6,468 nt of DNA from JBGPBY01 sp041481485 (GCA_041481485.1 JBGPBY010000432.1:1-6468); one strand, 5' to 3'. Shown: positions 1 to 5,365, numbered from the stretch's first letter. Program-made: numbers and translations. The notes: generated from the letters alone by a model not told the origin.

Positions 1-44
1 TATTTGGTTTTTTTGTGCCCCGGGCGGTTCCCCCGCGGGTGTGG

Positions 45-61
45 GGGCGGTAAGCCCCCGC
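45..61. repeat. GC-only hairpin, 6-bp stem
   Basis: The arms GGGGGC and GCCCCC flank the loop GGTAA and pair perfectly. There is no T-run after either arm, so it does not look like an intrinsic terminator. It sits inside a larger imperfect inverted repeat spanning roughly 15-78. Confidence 0.5.
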
Positions 62-94
62 CCCACCCGGGGGTGGCAACGCGACTGCAGGCAA

Positions 95-112
95 AAATAT
101 GTGACGATATTT
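95..112. promoter_or_regulatory. Possible operator: AT-rich inverted repeat
   Basis: AAATAT and ATATTT form perfect 6-bp arms around a 6-base spacer (GTGACG). The repeat lies 67 bases upstream of the lipoprotein start at 179, a suitable place for a regulator binding site or part of the promoter. AT-rich six-base arms can arise by chance, so this is only a candidate. Confidence 0.2.
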
Positions 113-167
113 ATGAAATGATGTACTTAAGAGTAGCGCTTGTACCAAGTGTGGTGGGCGTTCGATC

Positions 168-172
168 GGAGG
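168..172 (+). promoter_or_regulatory. Ribosome binding site that fixes the start at 179
   Basis: GGAGG ends 6 bases before the ATG at 179. This selects that ATG over an in-frame upstream ATG at 140, which would put charged residues ahead of the signal peptide and has no comparable site. Confidence 0.75.
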
Positions 173-178
173 CGATCT

Positions 179-877
179 ATGAAGGGGCAGAGTTTGCTGC
201 TAATCCTGGCCGCGTTCGCTGGTATCGCGGGTTGTTCTCGAAAACCTGCCCAGGTGGAATCGTTCTCCGATCCTGCTGTCGATGCACAACAGAGCAATCA
301 GCCGATGAAAAGCCCAGGCGAGCTTACCAGGGACCTCAATTGGCTGGTGGCCAATTCGCCCTTCATTTTTATCGGGGGCGTTTCATCACAATCGAGCGAA
401 AAGGATGCACGAGGGATGATCGTCACCAGAAACGAATTTGCAGTGGAGCAGGTCATTGCCGGTGACGCTTCGAAAAAGTCGATTCGTTTAACGACGCTGG
501 GTGGCTCGACGGGCGATGTAGCCATGAAAGTTTCGCACATGCCGGAATTCATGCGCAATCGCCGCTACTTGATCTTTACCGACCTGGCACGCACTGTCTA
601 CAACCCCATCACCGGAAATGAAGGCGGCGTATTCATCGTCGCCGACGGCGGCGTGTATTCCCACGATGGGCAATCCATCACCGCTGTCGAGAATGGACTC
701 ATCCAATTCGGCGATGTGTCGATCGATCGAGCCGATCCCGAAAAAACGGTGGCGCGCGCGGAAGATCCAAAGGTCAACGGCGCAATTATTTCTGTTCAGC
801 GTGCCGAGCCGGATCAGCGAAGAACGCTGTCAATCGACGATTTTTCCACAGCAATTCGATCCGCAAAAAGCCGTTGA
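179..877 (+). CDS. Secreted lipoprotein of unknown function, partner of the downstream protease
   Basis: This is a 232-residue protein with a typical lipoprotein signal peptide: a short basic start, a hydrophobic core, and the lipobox I-A-G-C with Cys19. Ser20 at position +2 suggests sorting to the outer membrane. Residues 60-135 form a compact globular part with the segments PFIFIGGV (61-68), TTLGG (105-109) and a Met-Pro-Glu-Phe...Arg-Tyr-Leu-Ile-Phe pattern (121-133). From memory, this 'LGG ... G.P.F ... RYL.F' layout resembles uncharacterised secreted proteins that often sit beside matrixin-type proteases. I could not run a search to confirm it. The tail (180-232) is polar and probably poorly ordered. 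The ATG at 179 is chosen for its GGAGG site and the signal peptide. The stop lies 10 bases before the protease start, and the protease ribosome binding site overlaps this stop, so the two are probably co-translated. Function is unknown; a role as inhibitor, chaperone or substrate of the protease is only inference. Confidence 0.8.
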   Translation: MKGQSLLLILAAFAGIAGCSRKPAQVESFSDPAVDAQQSNQPMKSPGELTRDLNWLVANSPFIFIGGVSSQSSEKDARGMIVTRNEFAVEQVIAGDASKKSIRLTTLGGSTGDVAMKVSHMPEFMRNRRYLIFTDLARTVYNPITGNEGGVFIVADGGVYSHDGQSITAVENGLIQFGDVSIDRADPEKTVARAEDPKVNGAIISVQRAEPDQRRTLSIDDFSTAIRSAKSR

Positions 878-887
878 AGGAACAACG

Positions 888-1892
888 ATGAAGATCAATA
901 AAAGAGCAAATACCAGGGCAATCGCATGCATCAGCGCACTACTCATCTCCGCGCTCTTTTCATCAACAGCATCGGCCTACGTCTATTGCGGGTATCTCGA
1001 CAGCCGATTTCAAATGCGCGCGTACTATTTCAATTCACAGTTCTGGGTCGATATGGTGGTTGCCGAATCGCAAAAATGGAATCGCATTTATCCCGTACTG
1101 AATATCGATCGAACCAAGAGCAGCACCATTCCGGTCGGCCAGGACGGCAACAACATCATCGCGTGGATCAGCGAGTCCGGACTCAACCGATACTACAACA
1201 CATCCTGGCTGGGCTCTGTTGGCCTCACCGTCACGTGGTACAACCCAAATACGTGCAATCGTGTGATCGAACAGGACGTGATGTTCAACCCCTCAATCAC
1301 ACTCTTTGCACCGCAGACGGCCGTACCGTTCAGTCTGGGCTTTCAGGAAATTGCCTTGCACGAGCTGGGCCATGCCGTGACCCTGGATCATGAGGATCGC
1401 AGCCTGTCGGTGATGACCTCCAACGGCTCCGTCAGCGACATGCTGCATCACAACGACAAGGTGGGTTGGAATCGATCTGCATCGCAGAAATTCAATCCGT
1501 TGCCCTCGCCGATAAACGACATGGGCGTCTTCCCCCTTCGTAACGCACCCGGCGCGAAGACTTATAGCACTCTGTCTCCCGCCTCGGTTGCGCGGGGCGC
1601 GGCACTTACCATCAAGAACTTTACGGTTGAGAACTTGAGCAACGTGTTTCCGGTCACGAACGCGTCATTTCGAATGGTGCTTGAGAATACCGTAACAGGA
1701 ACGGTCACCGATATGGGTACGTTGACATGGGCCACCTTCAACCCGTTTTCCGGATGGTCCGGCGATCTCACGCTCAACGTTCCGAATAGCGTGCCGCCGG
1801 CAACCTATCGCGTCGCCGTCATCTTTAAGGGAACCGACGACGATTCTTCCAATAATCGCGCCGACTTCGGCACGGTAACGGTTCACTTGTAA
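888..1892 (+). CDS. Secreted metzincin-like (matrixin-type) zinc metalloprotease
   Basis: This 334-residue protein probably hydrolyses peptide bonds outside the cytoplasm. Residues 1-30 are a signal peptide with a likely cut after A-S-A. The catalytic signature HELGHAVTLDH lies at 158-168. His158, His162 and His168 would bind zinc and Glu159 would be the general base. Ser-Val-Met176-Thr fits the Met-turn of metzincins. The preceding VIEQDVMFN (126-134) resembles the edge strand of matrixins. The Gly usual at the eighth position of HExxHxxGxxH is Thr165 here. There is no visible pro-peptide with a cysteine switch: the catalytic domain starts almost directly after the signal. Cys34 and Cys123 are the only mature cysteines and could form a disulfide. 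Residues about 225-334 look like a CARDB or Ig-like beta-sandwich (hydrophobic/polar alternation, an NxxxDFGTVTV ending). The start at 888 has AAGGA at 877-881, overlapping the upstream stop. An in-frame start at 618 would lie inside the upstream gene and is rejected. Confidence 0.85.
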   Translation: MKINKRANTRAIACISALLISALFSSTASAYVYCGYLDSRFQMRAYYFNSQFWVDMVVAESQKWNRIYPVLNIDRTKSSTIPVGQDGNNIIAWISESGLNRYYNTSWLGSVGLTVTWYNPNTCNRVIEQDVMFNPSITLFAPQTAVPFSLGFQEIALHELGHAVTLDHEDRSLSVMTSNGSVSDMLHHNDKVGWNRSASQKFNPLPSPINDMGVFPLRNAPGAKTYSTLSPASVARGAALTIKNFTVENLSNVFPVTNASFRMVLENTVTGTVTDMGTLTWATFNPFSGWSGDLTLNVPNSVPPATYRVAVIFKGTDDDSSNNRADFGTVTVHL

Positions 1893-1910
1893 GCTGCAGA
1901 CCAGCTGGAA

Positions 1911-2471
1911 TTACCTCTTCTGCGCGTCTTTGGGATACCAGAACTTAAGGTGGCAGGTCTCACACGCCTGATCGATGGCAGCTCCGGCGTCCGACAAAGC
2001 CATGGGGTCCTTTGCATCGATGGCCTTCAGAGCCGGGATTACGGAATCATGCATGGCATGCGCAAACATTGTCCACGCGGCCGGCTCTTCCGCAATCATC
2101 TTTTCAATGACGTCCGGCGCGAGGTTCACGCTGGGTTCCTTGTTTACGGCGCCGGGCGGCGCCACGTGTCTTCCGGGAATGAGAATCAAGTTACTGGCCT
2201 CCATAAGAGTGATGGCCTTGCCTCGGACGTCATTCCATTCCTGCTCTGTCTTCGGCGCCTTTTCCTCAACACCCTTGGCTGTCACCGATGAAGACACAGC
2301 GTTCCACAAATCATCCGCGCCTGGCATCACCATGGAGCCCATGATCTCTCGGATGGATGACGTGACCAGAAACTCCGGAGGTTTGGGAGGCTCCTCCTTC
2401 TTGCAGCTGCCGGCCAGGATCAGAACGACGCTTGAGGGAATCAGGTACAGGCGCATGTGCAGTGGAACCAT
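1911..2471 (-). CDS. Periplasmic single-haem cytochrome c lipoprotein, c556/c'-like
   Basis: This 186-residue protein probably carries electrons or senses redox state at the periplasmic face of a membrane. A signal peptide ends in A-G-S-Cys23, a plausible lipobox, followed by a charged Lys/Pro linker. The rest is mainly helical. The only haem-binding motif, CETCH (170-174), lies near the C-terminus, as in the four-helix c'/c556 fold, and is followed by LKFWYP. Met44, Met47 and Met49 in the first helix (REIMGSMVMP) are candidates for the distal haem ligand, which would make it a six-coordinate c556-type protein rather than an open-site c'. Overall it matches my memory of a family with a 'CE.CH..YWYP' ending whose function is unsettled. 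The start is uncertain. The ATG at 2471 has AGAGG directly against it, which is too close. The in-frame ATG at 2456 gives a more typical signal peptide but a long spacing. No oxidase or reductase gene is adjacent. Confidence 0.82.
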   Translation of the reverse strand: MVPLHMRLYLIPSSVVLILAGSCKKEEPPKPPEFLVTSSIREIMGSMVMPGADDLWNAVSSSVTAKGVEEKAPKTEQEWNDVRGKAITLMEASNLILIPGRHVAPPGAVNKEPSVNLAPDVIEKMIAEEPAAWTMFAHAMHDSVIPALKAIDAKDPMALSDAGAAIDQACETCHLKFWYPKDAQKR

Positions 2472-2493
2472 CCTCTATTCTTCAAATGGGGCT

Positions 2494-2522
2494 ATCATAC
2501 GAATGGCCGGAACCAAATCCAA
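2494..2522 (-). promoter_or_regulatory. Candidate sigma-70-type promoter of the cytochrome gene
   Basis: Read on the minus strand, TTGGAT (2522-2517) and TATGAT (2499-2494) are separated by 17 bases. The -10 box matches the consensus at five of six positions and the -35 box at three. Transcription would begin near 2487, giving a short leader of about 16 bases to the ATG at 2471 or about 31 to the ATG at 2456. The position between the vapC stop and this gene suggests it is transcribed independently of vapBC. Confidence 0.45.
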
Positions 2523-2549
2523 TAACCTAAAAGATACCTATTGAGGCGA

Positions 2550-2993
2550 TCAGGCTTTCCTGCGACGCAACTTCTCGAAGGGATTCACAACGCGAACAGT
2601 TCCGTAGTGGCGATCATGCTGAAAGTCTTCACTCAGGATTTCGGACAACCCATAGTGCTCCGCATACGACCAGAGATGCGCATCAAACCAACTCATTTGA
2701 TAGGCACTGCATCCCCGAATCGCATGACGGACGATGGACTCGTTGGGATAGAGAACGGTGAATTGTTTGAGGAATTCTTCAGCCTCGCGTAGAGCTTCGG
2801 ACGGTTTCAAAATGAAATGGCCGCGAACAGACCGTGTGGTGGCGGCTACAAATTCCAGAATGGCCTGGTGCGGTACCCGGATGGAATCGGTGGCGATGCC
2901 GCTTCTGAGAATCTCTGTGGCTATTTTCTGTTTGGCGGGAAACCTCGCATCAAAACGATAAACCAGGATGTTGGTATCAATGAGAGCGGCCAC
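2550..2993 (-). CDS. vapC: VapC-type PIN-domain ribonuclease toxin
   Basis: This 147-residue protein spans a whole PIN domain. PIN toxins of this type cut RNA, usually tRNA or rRNA, and stop growth when the antitoxin is lost. The acidic metal-binding residues are all visible: Asp6 in LIDTN, Glu47 in ILEF, Asp104 in MSWFDAHLW, and Asp123 in ILSEDFQHD. The ending RVVNPF followed by a basic tail is also typical of the family. The toxin is therefore predicted to be active. Translation starts at a GTG (2993) inside the end of vapB, giving a 17-base overlap. A weak AGAGGA site lies 11 bases upstream. The weak start and overlap favour making less toxin than antitoxin. The cellular target cannot be read from the sequence. 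Confidence 0.92.
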   Translation of the reverse strand: MAALIDTNILVYRFDARFPAKQKIATEILRSGIATDSIRVPHQAILEFVAATTRSVRGHFILKPSEALREAEEFLKQFTVLYPNESIVRHAIRGCSAYQMSWFDAHLWSYAEHYGLSEILSEDFQHDRHYGTVRVVNPFEKLRRRKA

Positions 2994-3258
2994 GCTTGTA
3001 GAGATCCTCTCTCTTCCACCCCCTGTCTCCAGACCCTTTCATTTTGAAATTGCCAGACCTTCTGTGGCGAGCGGTAGCCTGGTCGAACATGCGCAACCTC
3101 GATTCCTTGTCCGCGGGCTCCGGATGTCTGTCAGGTGGAATGACGTGAATGATCTCGCCCGCCTCGACCCAGGTAATCTCAACACCGGGCTCAATGCTGT
3201 ATTGTTTAGCGATCGTCCTGGGTACGGTGACTTGCAATTTCGACGTGACCTTTGCCAT
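2977..3258 (-). CDS. vapB: VapB-type antitoxin, AbrB/SpoVT DNA-binding fold
   Basis: This 93-residue protein would neutralise VapC and repress its own promoter. Residues 1-45 form an AbrB/MazE-like swapped-hairpin domain: MAKVTSKLQVTVPRTIAKQY, a turn at IEPG, then two strands around ITWVEAGEIIHVIPP. The rest is a charged, probably flexible region ending in GWKREDLYKRGRSH, the kind of tail that wraps around the PIN toxin. It is slightly longer than many VapB proteins. The last codons overlap vapC by 17 bases. A 21-bp perfect palindrome lies directly upstream (3270-3290), a good candidate for its binding site. The Shine-Dalgarno-like AAGGAA abuts the ATG almost without spacing, so translation may not depend on it in the usual way. 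Confidence 0.92.
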   Translation of the reverse strand: MAKVTSKLQVTVPRTIAKQYSIEPGVEITWVEAGEIIHVIPPDRHPEPADKESRLRMFDQATARHRRSGNFKMKGSGDRGWKREDLYKRGRSH

Positions 3259-3266
3259 TTCCTTAC

Positions 3267-3294
3267 ATTAGCAAGGATGCCATCCTTGCTGCAA
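3267..3294 (-). promoter_or_regulatory. Candidate vapBC promoter, possibly leaderless
   Basis: On the minus strand, TTGCAG (3294-3289) and GCTAAT (3272-3267) are 16 bases apart, each matching the consensus at four of six positions. Transcription would then start about 7 bases further on, close to 3260, only one or two bases before the ATG at 3258. An alternative -10 (TAATGT) is shifted by 2 bases and is weaker. Confidence 0.4.
3270..3290. promoter_or_regulatory. vapBC operator: 21-bp perfect palindrome
   Basis: AGCAAGGATG and CATCCTTGCT are exact reverse complements around a single central C. The palindrome ends 11 bases before the vapB start codon and lies mostly between the candidate -35 and -10 boxes. 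VapB/AbrB-type antitoxins bind such repeats as dimers, usually more tightly in complex with VapC, so autorepression is expected. Binding itself is inferred. Confidence 0.75.
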
Positions 3295-3308
3295 TCACCG
3301 GCGTTTCC

Positions 3309-3752
3309 TTACTTCAGGCCTTTGGGACATATCGCGCCGATCCATTTCGCCATCCCGGAATAGATCCCGTTCAAGGTACCGGCTGGGCCGTTAGCTGTCA
3401 GTTGCCCCGTACCTTTAACATTTTCGGTGTTAACGGCCTCCAATTTCATGTTGAAAGTGACGTTCCCCATGCCTTCCGGCTTGCAAGTCCCGCTGGCCTC
3501 CATTTCGCTGCCCGTCGAATGGATCACTTTCCAGTTGCAATTTGCGTCAGGGTCCGTAAACGGGTACTGGTTCAAATCTTCCTTTCGGACACACGATTTA
3601 TAGGTACTCGTGGTCGGCGCAGGAAGCAAATTTACCTTGCTGGTCATTGTGACTTCCCAGAGGCCCGTTTTAATATTGAGCGGGTCGAGGCCGCCCGCAG
3701 TAAACAGTGTCGTCCAAAACAGAACCGAAGCAGGCAAGATCAATTTTCGCAT
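3309..3752 (-). CDS. Secreted DUF3617-family protein
   Basis: This 147-residue protein has an N-terminal signal peptide (MRKLILPASVLFWTTLF, likely cut near residue 20) and so acts in the periplasm or outside. The mature part starts with LNIKTGLWEVT, the opening typical of DUF3617 proteins. It carries four cysteines (54, 72, 90, 142) in the family pattern: SCVRKEDL, a Cys after the acidic loop, a Cys after a Ser/Gly-rich strand, and the final WIGAIC. Two disulfides and a beta-rich fold are likely. The molecular function of DUF3617 is unknown. The start at 3752 is firmly supported by AAGGAGG 5 bases upstream. The gene lies 50 bases ahead of vapB and about 200 bases after the efflux channel gene. 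Low-level readthrough from the efflux operon is possible, but the gap suggests a separate transcript. TATAAA at 3793-3788 could be its -10 box, although no matching -35 is evident. Confidence 0.85.
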   Translation of the reverse strand: MRKLILPASVLFWTTLFTAGGLDPLNIKTGLWEVTMTSKVNLLPAPTTSTYKSCVRKEDLNQYPFTDPDANCNWKVIHSTGSEMEASGTCKPEGMGNVTFNMKLEAVNTENVKGTGQLTANGPAGTLNGIYSGMAKWIGAICPKGLK

Positions 3753-3757
3753 CTCTT

Positions 3758-3764
3758 CCTCCTT
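3758..3764 (-). promoter_or_regulatory. Strong ribosome binding site of the DUF3617 gene
   Basis: On the minus strand the sequence is AAGGAGG, fully complementary to the usual 16S rRNA tail, 5 bases from the ATG at 3752. It is the strongest such site in the window and suggests high translation of this secreted protein. Confidence 0.75.
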
Positions 3765-3870
3765 GGTCAGATTTTCCGATTTGGGTTTTTATATGCGCAT
3801 CGTAAACTTGCTCCGATCCGCGACGCAAGCAATTGTGCAAACCACCAGAGCGAAAAGACCGATCAGCGCT

Positions 3871-3942
3871 TCATGCAGCTGCGACTTTCTTGGGATATTT
3901 CCCCGCCTTTTGGGCGAATCCGCTCTCGACGATGGCACGCAA
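3871..3942 (-). CDS. Doubtful 23-residue ORF directly after the efflux channel gene
   Basis: The ORF starts at TTG, 13 bases after the channel gene stop, with GGAG 8 bases upstream, so it could be translated by ribosomes finishing the channel gene. The peptide reads RAIVESGFAQKAGKYPKKV and ends in three Ala. It is basic with no membrane segment. It is too short to judge by composition, no family is recognised, and a chance ORF is the more likely explanation. Confidence 0.15.
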   Translation of the reverse strand: MRAIVESGFAQKAGKYPKKVAAA

Positions 3943-3955
3943 TATTTCTACTCCG

Positions 3956-5365
3956 CTACTGTTCCCAGCCTCCGCCGAGAGCGTGATAGAGCTGAATATA
4001 ATCCTGCAATTCTCTTAACTGCGCCTGAGCGAGTAAAAGTTCCGCAGCAAACTGCCGGGTATTGCTGTCGAGCACTTCGAGATAGCTCGACGCGCCGCCA
4101 CGGTATCGGATGTCGGAAAGTTGCCGTGTTTCGCGGGCCGACTGGGCAAGCAACTCCTGCTGCTGGCGTGCTTCCTGGTCCTTTGCATAAGCGACAAGCG
4201 CATCGGACACTTCACGAAAGGCCTGCTGAATGGTTAGTTGATACTGGAGGACCCCCTCCTGCTCCTGCGCTTCCGCCAACTCCACGTTCTTCTTTATAGC
4301 CCCGCCGTTGAAAAGCGGCTGGACCAGCGAACCGGCAAAGGTCCACATCCCGGCGGGGCCTGCAAACAGTCTGGTGAGCGCAATGCTTTGCGTTCCAGCC
4401 ACTCCGGTCAATGCGATTGTGGGAAAGAATGCTGCACGCGCGACACCGATTCGCGCGTTCAATGCCATCAGCCGGGCCTCGGTTTCCCGAATATCCGGTC
4501 GCCGTTGAAGCAGTGTCGAAGGCAGGCCGGCAGGAACTTCCGGCATGTGCGGTTGTGCGGAAATCTCCAGTCCCCGCATGATTTCTCCAGGATTACGGCC
4601 AATTAGGGTGCTCAGGAGATTTTCGGTTTGCTGGATCTGTTTTTCGAGTAACGGGATTACGGCGGAAGCTCCGTACACGGATTGTTCGGCTTGCCGTACA
4701 TCCAGCAGCGATGTCGCACCGTTGTCCACGAGAACCTGAGTCAGTTTGAGAGAATCCCGATTGGTCTCGAGCGTTTTTTGGGAAATTTCGAGCTGAAGGT
4801 CGAGGTCTCTCAGAGTGAAATACGACGACGCAATGCTCGCCACCAGCGAATCCAGCACCTGCTTCTTTACCCATTCTTCGGCCAGCAGCTCGCTGCGCGC
4901 AGCAGATGTCGCGTTGCGGTATCGTCCCCAGAAATCCAGACTCCAGGCGAAGCCCAACGCTAATTGCGTGTTGCTGGTTTCGTAGGCATTGAAAAACTTC
5001 GATCGTGAGTTGCGGTTGTTGTTTATCGATGCAAGTCCTGCAGCGCTGGGAAGTTCATCCGATTTTACGATTCCCACTTCCGCCTGAGCTGCGAGAATTC
5101 GCGTGGCCGCGATGCGCACATCGTAGTTATCCTGGACCGCAGCACGGATCAGCGCCTGAAGCTGAGGATCCTGGAAGACATCAAACCATTTCTGTTCGCC
5201 AAACGAGCTTCCAGGTGCCGCCGCAACGTTTGCCGGGGCGCCTCGATAGTCATCCGGAATGGTTACGACTGGCCGTTGATATTTTGGCCCGACGTTGCAT
5301 CCCACGATAGAGGCGGCGATCAGTGCTGCAGCAATCCAGGAAATCTTTTTTGATAGGGAAATCAT
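3956..5365 (-). CDS. Outer-membrane efflux channel lipoprotein, NodT/OprM family
   Basis: This 469-residue protein has the usual length for an OprM-like channel. It forms the trimeric outer-membrane duct of an RND tripartite pump. The signal peptide ends in the lipobox I-V-G-Cys23, followed by N-V-G-P-K-Y, the classic NodT-family start. Two repeated OEP domains are visible. Landmarks are WSLDFWGRYRN (141-151), the linker motif LPSTLLQRRPDIRETEARL (281-299), NARIGVARAAFFPTIALTG (303-321), LVQPLFNGG (347-355), and YRGGASSYLEVLDSNTR (421-437). Long Gln/Ala/Glu-rich helices between these form the periplasmic barrel. Its ATG overlaps the stop of the RND pump gene by 4 bases (ATGA), showing translational coupling. 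There is no ribosome binding site of its own that needs invoking. The substrate cannot be deduced; drugs, solvents or plant and soil phenolics are typical for such systems. Confidence 0.93.
   Translation of the reverse strand: MISLSKKISWIAAALIAASIVGCNVGPKYQRPVVTIPDDYRGAPANVAAAPGSSFGEQKWFDVFQDPQLQALIRAAVQDNYDVRIAATRILAAQAEVGIVKSDELPSAAGLASINNNRNSRSKFFNAYETSNTQLALGFAWSLDFWGRYRNATSAARSELLAEEWVKKQVLDSLVASIASSYFTLRDLDLQLEISQKTLETNRDSLKLTQVLVDNGATSLLDVRQAEQSVYGASAVIPLLEKQIQQTENLLSTLIGRNPGEIMRGLEISAQPHMPEVPAGLPSTLLQRRPDIRETEARLMALNARIGVARAAFFPTIALTGVAGTQSIALTRLFAGPAGMWTFAGSLVQPLFNGGAIKKNVELAEAQEQEGVLQYQLTIQQAFREVSDALVAYAKDQEARQQQELLAQSARETRQLSDIRYRGGASSYLEVLDSNTRQFAAELLLAQAQLRELQDYIQLYHALGGGWEQ

Larger units (their letters stand above)
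1..178. other. Non-coding left edge: GC-rich hairpin region followed by AT-rich leader
   Basis: No convincing gene is visible here. Reading frames that cross it lack a plausible start with a ribosome binding site and only shadow the lipoprotein gene downstream. Bases 15-80 are very rich in G and C and contain nested inverted repeats. The clearest is a hairpin with arms GGGGGC and GCCCCC and the loop GGTAA at about 45-61. An imperfect outer pairing joins TGCCCCGGG (15-23) to CCCGGGGGTGGCA (66-78). Composition changes sharply at about base 90 to AT-rich sequence, which presumably holds the promoter of the gene at 179. No good -35/-10 pair could be chosen. The GC-rich part could be a structured RNA, the end of a mobile element lying to the left, or a contig-edge artefact. 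Confidence 0.4.
3753..3955. other. Intergenic gap with only doubtful small ORFs
   Basis: About 200 bases separate the efflux channel stop from the DUF3617 start. Apart from the DUF3617 ribosome binding site, nothing is certain. On the minus strand a 23-codon ORF starts with TTG at 3942, 8 bases after a GGAG, and ends at 3871; it would encode an Ala/Lys-rich peptide. A 49-codon ORF in another frame (GTG at 3938, stop at 3789) includes a hydrophobic run ending in T-I-A-C, like a lipoprotein signal. No T-rich terminator hairpin was found downstream of the channel gene. Part of this stretch presumably holds the DUF3617 promoter. Confidence 0.4.

Noticed and set aside
140..178. Extending the lipoprotein to the ATG at 140
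   Set aside because: It would place an Arg/Asp-rich stretch before the signal peptide, and the GGAGG site points to 179.
618..887. Extending the protease upstream to an in-frame ATG at 618
   Set aside because: The extension overlaps the lipoprotein gene almost completely, and the signal peptide with its own ribosome binding site begins at 888.
1892..1906. Inverted repeat AGCTG-CAGAC-CAGCT between the convergent protease and cytochrome genes, considered as a shared terminator
   Set aside because: The stem is only 5 bp and no T-run follows on either strand, so there is no real support for termination.
1975..2544. Plus-strand 189-codon ORF opposite the cytochrome gene
   Set aside because: It lies antisense to a gene with clear CxxCH and lipobox features; its translation shows no domain or signal.
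3000..3010. Small hairpin AGAG-ATC-CTCT over the vapC ribosome binding site, considered as a translational switch
   Set aside because: A 4-bp stem with a 3-base loop is too weak to hide the site.
3894..3920. Possible terminator hairpin after the efflux channel gene (GGCG/CGCC around a run of A on the minus strand)
   Set aside because: The stem is about 4 bp and is followed by GGGGAAATATCCC rather than a T-run.
3252..4299. Long plus-strand ORFs (244 and 229 codons) opposite the DUF3617 and channel genes
   Set aside because: They are antisense to recognisable families, have no ribosome binding site, and show low-complexity Arg/Ser/Pro-rich translations.
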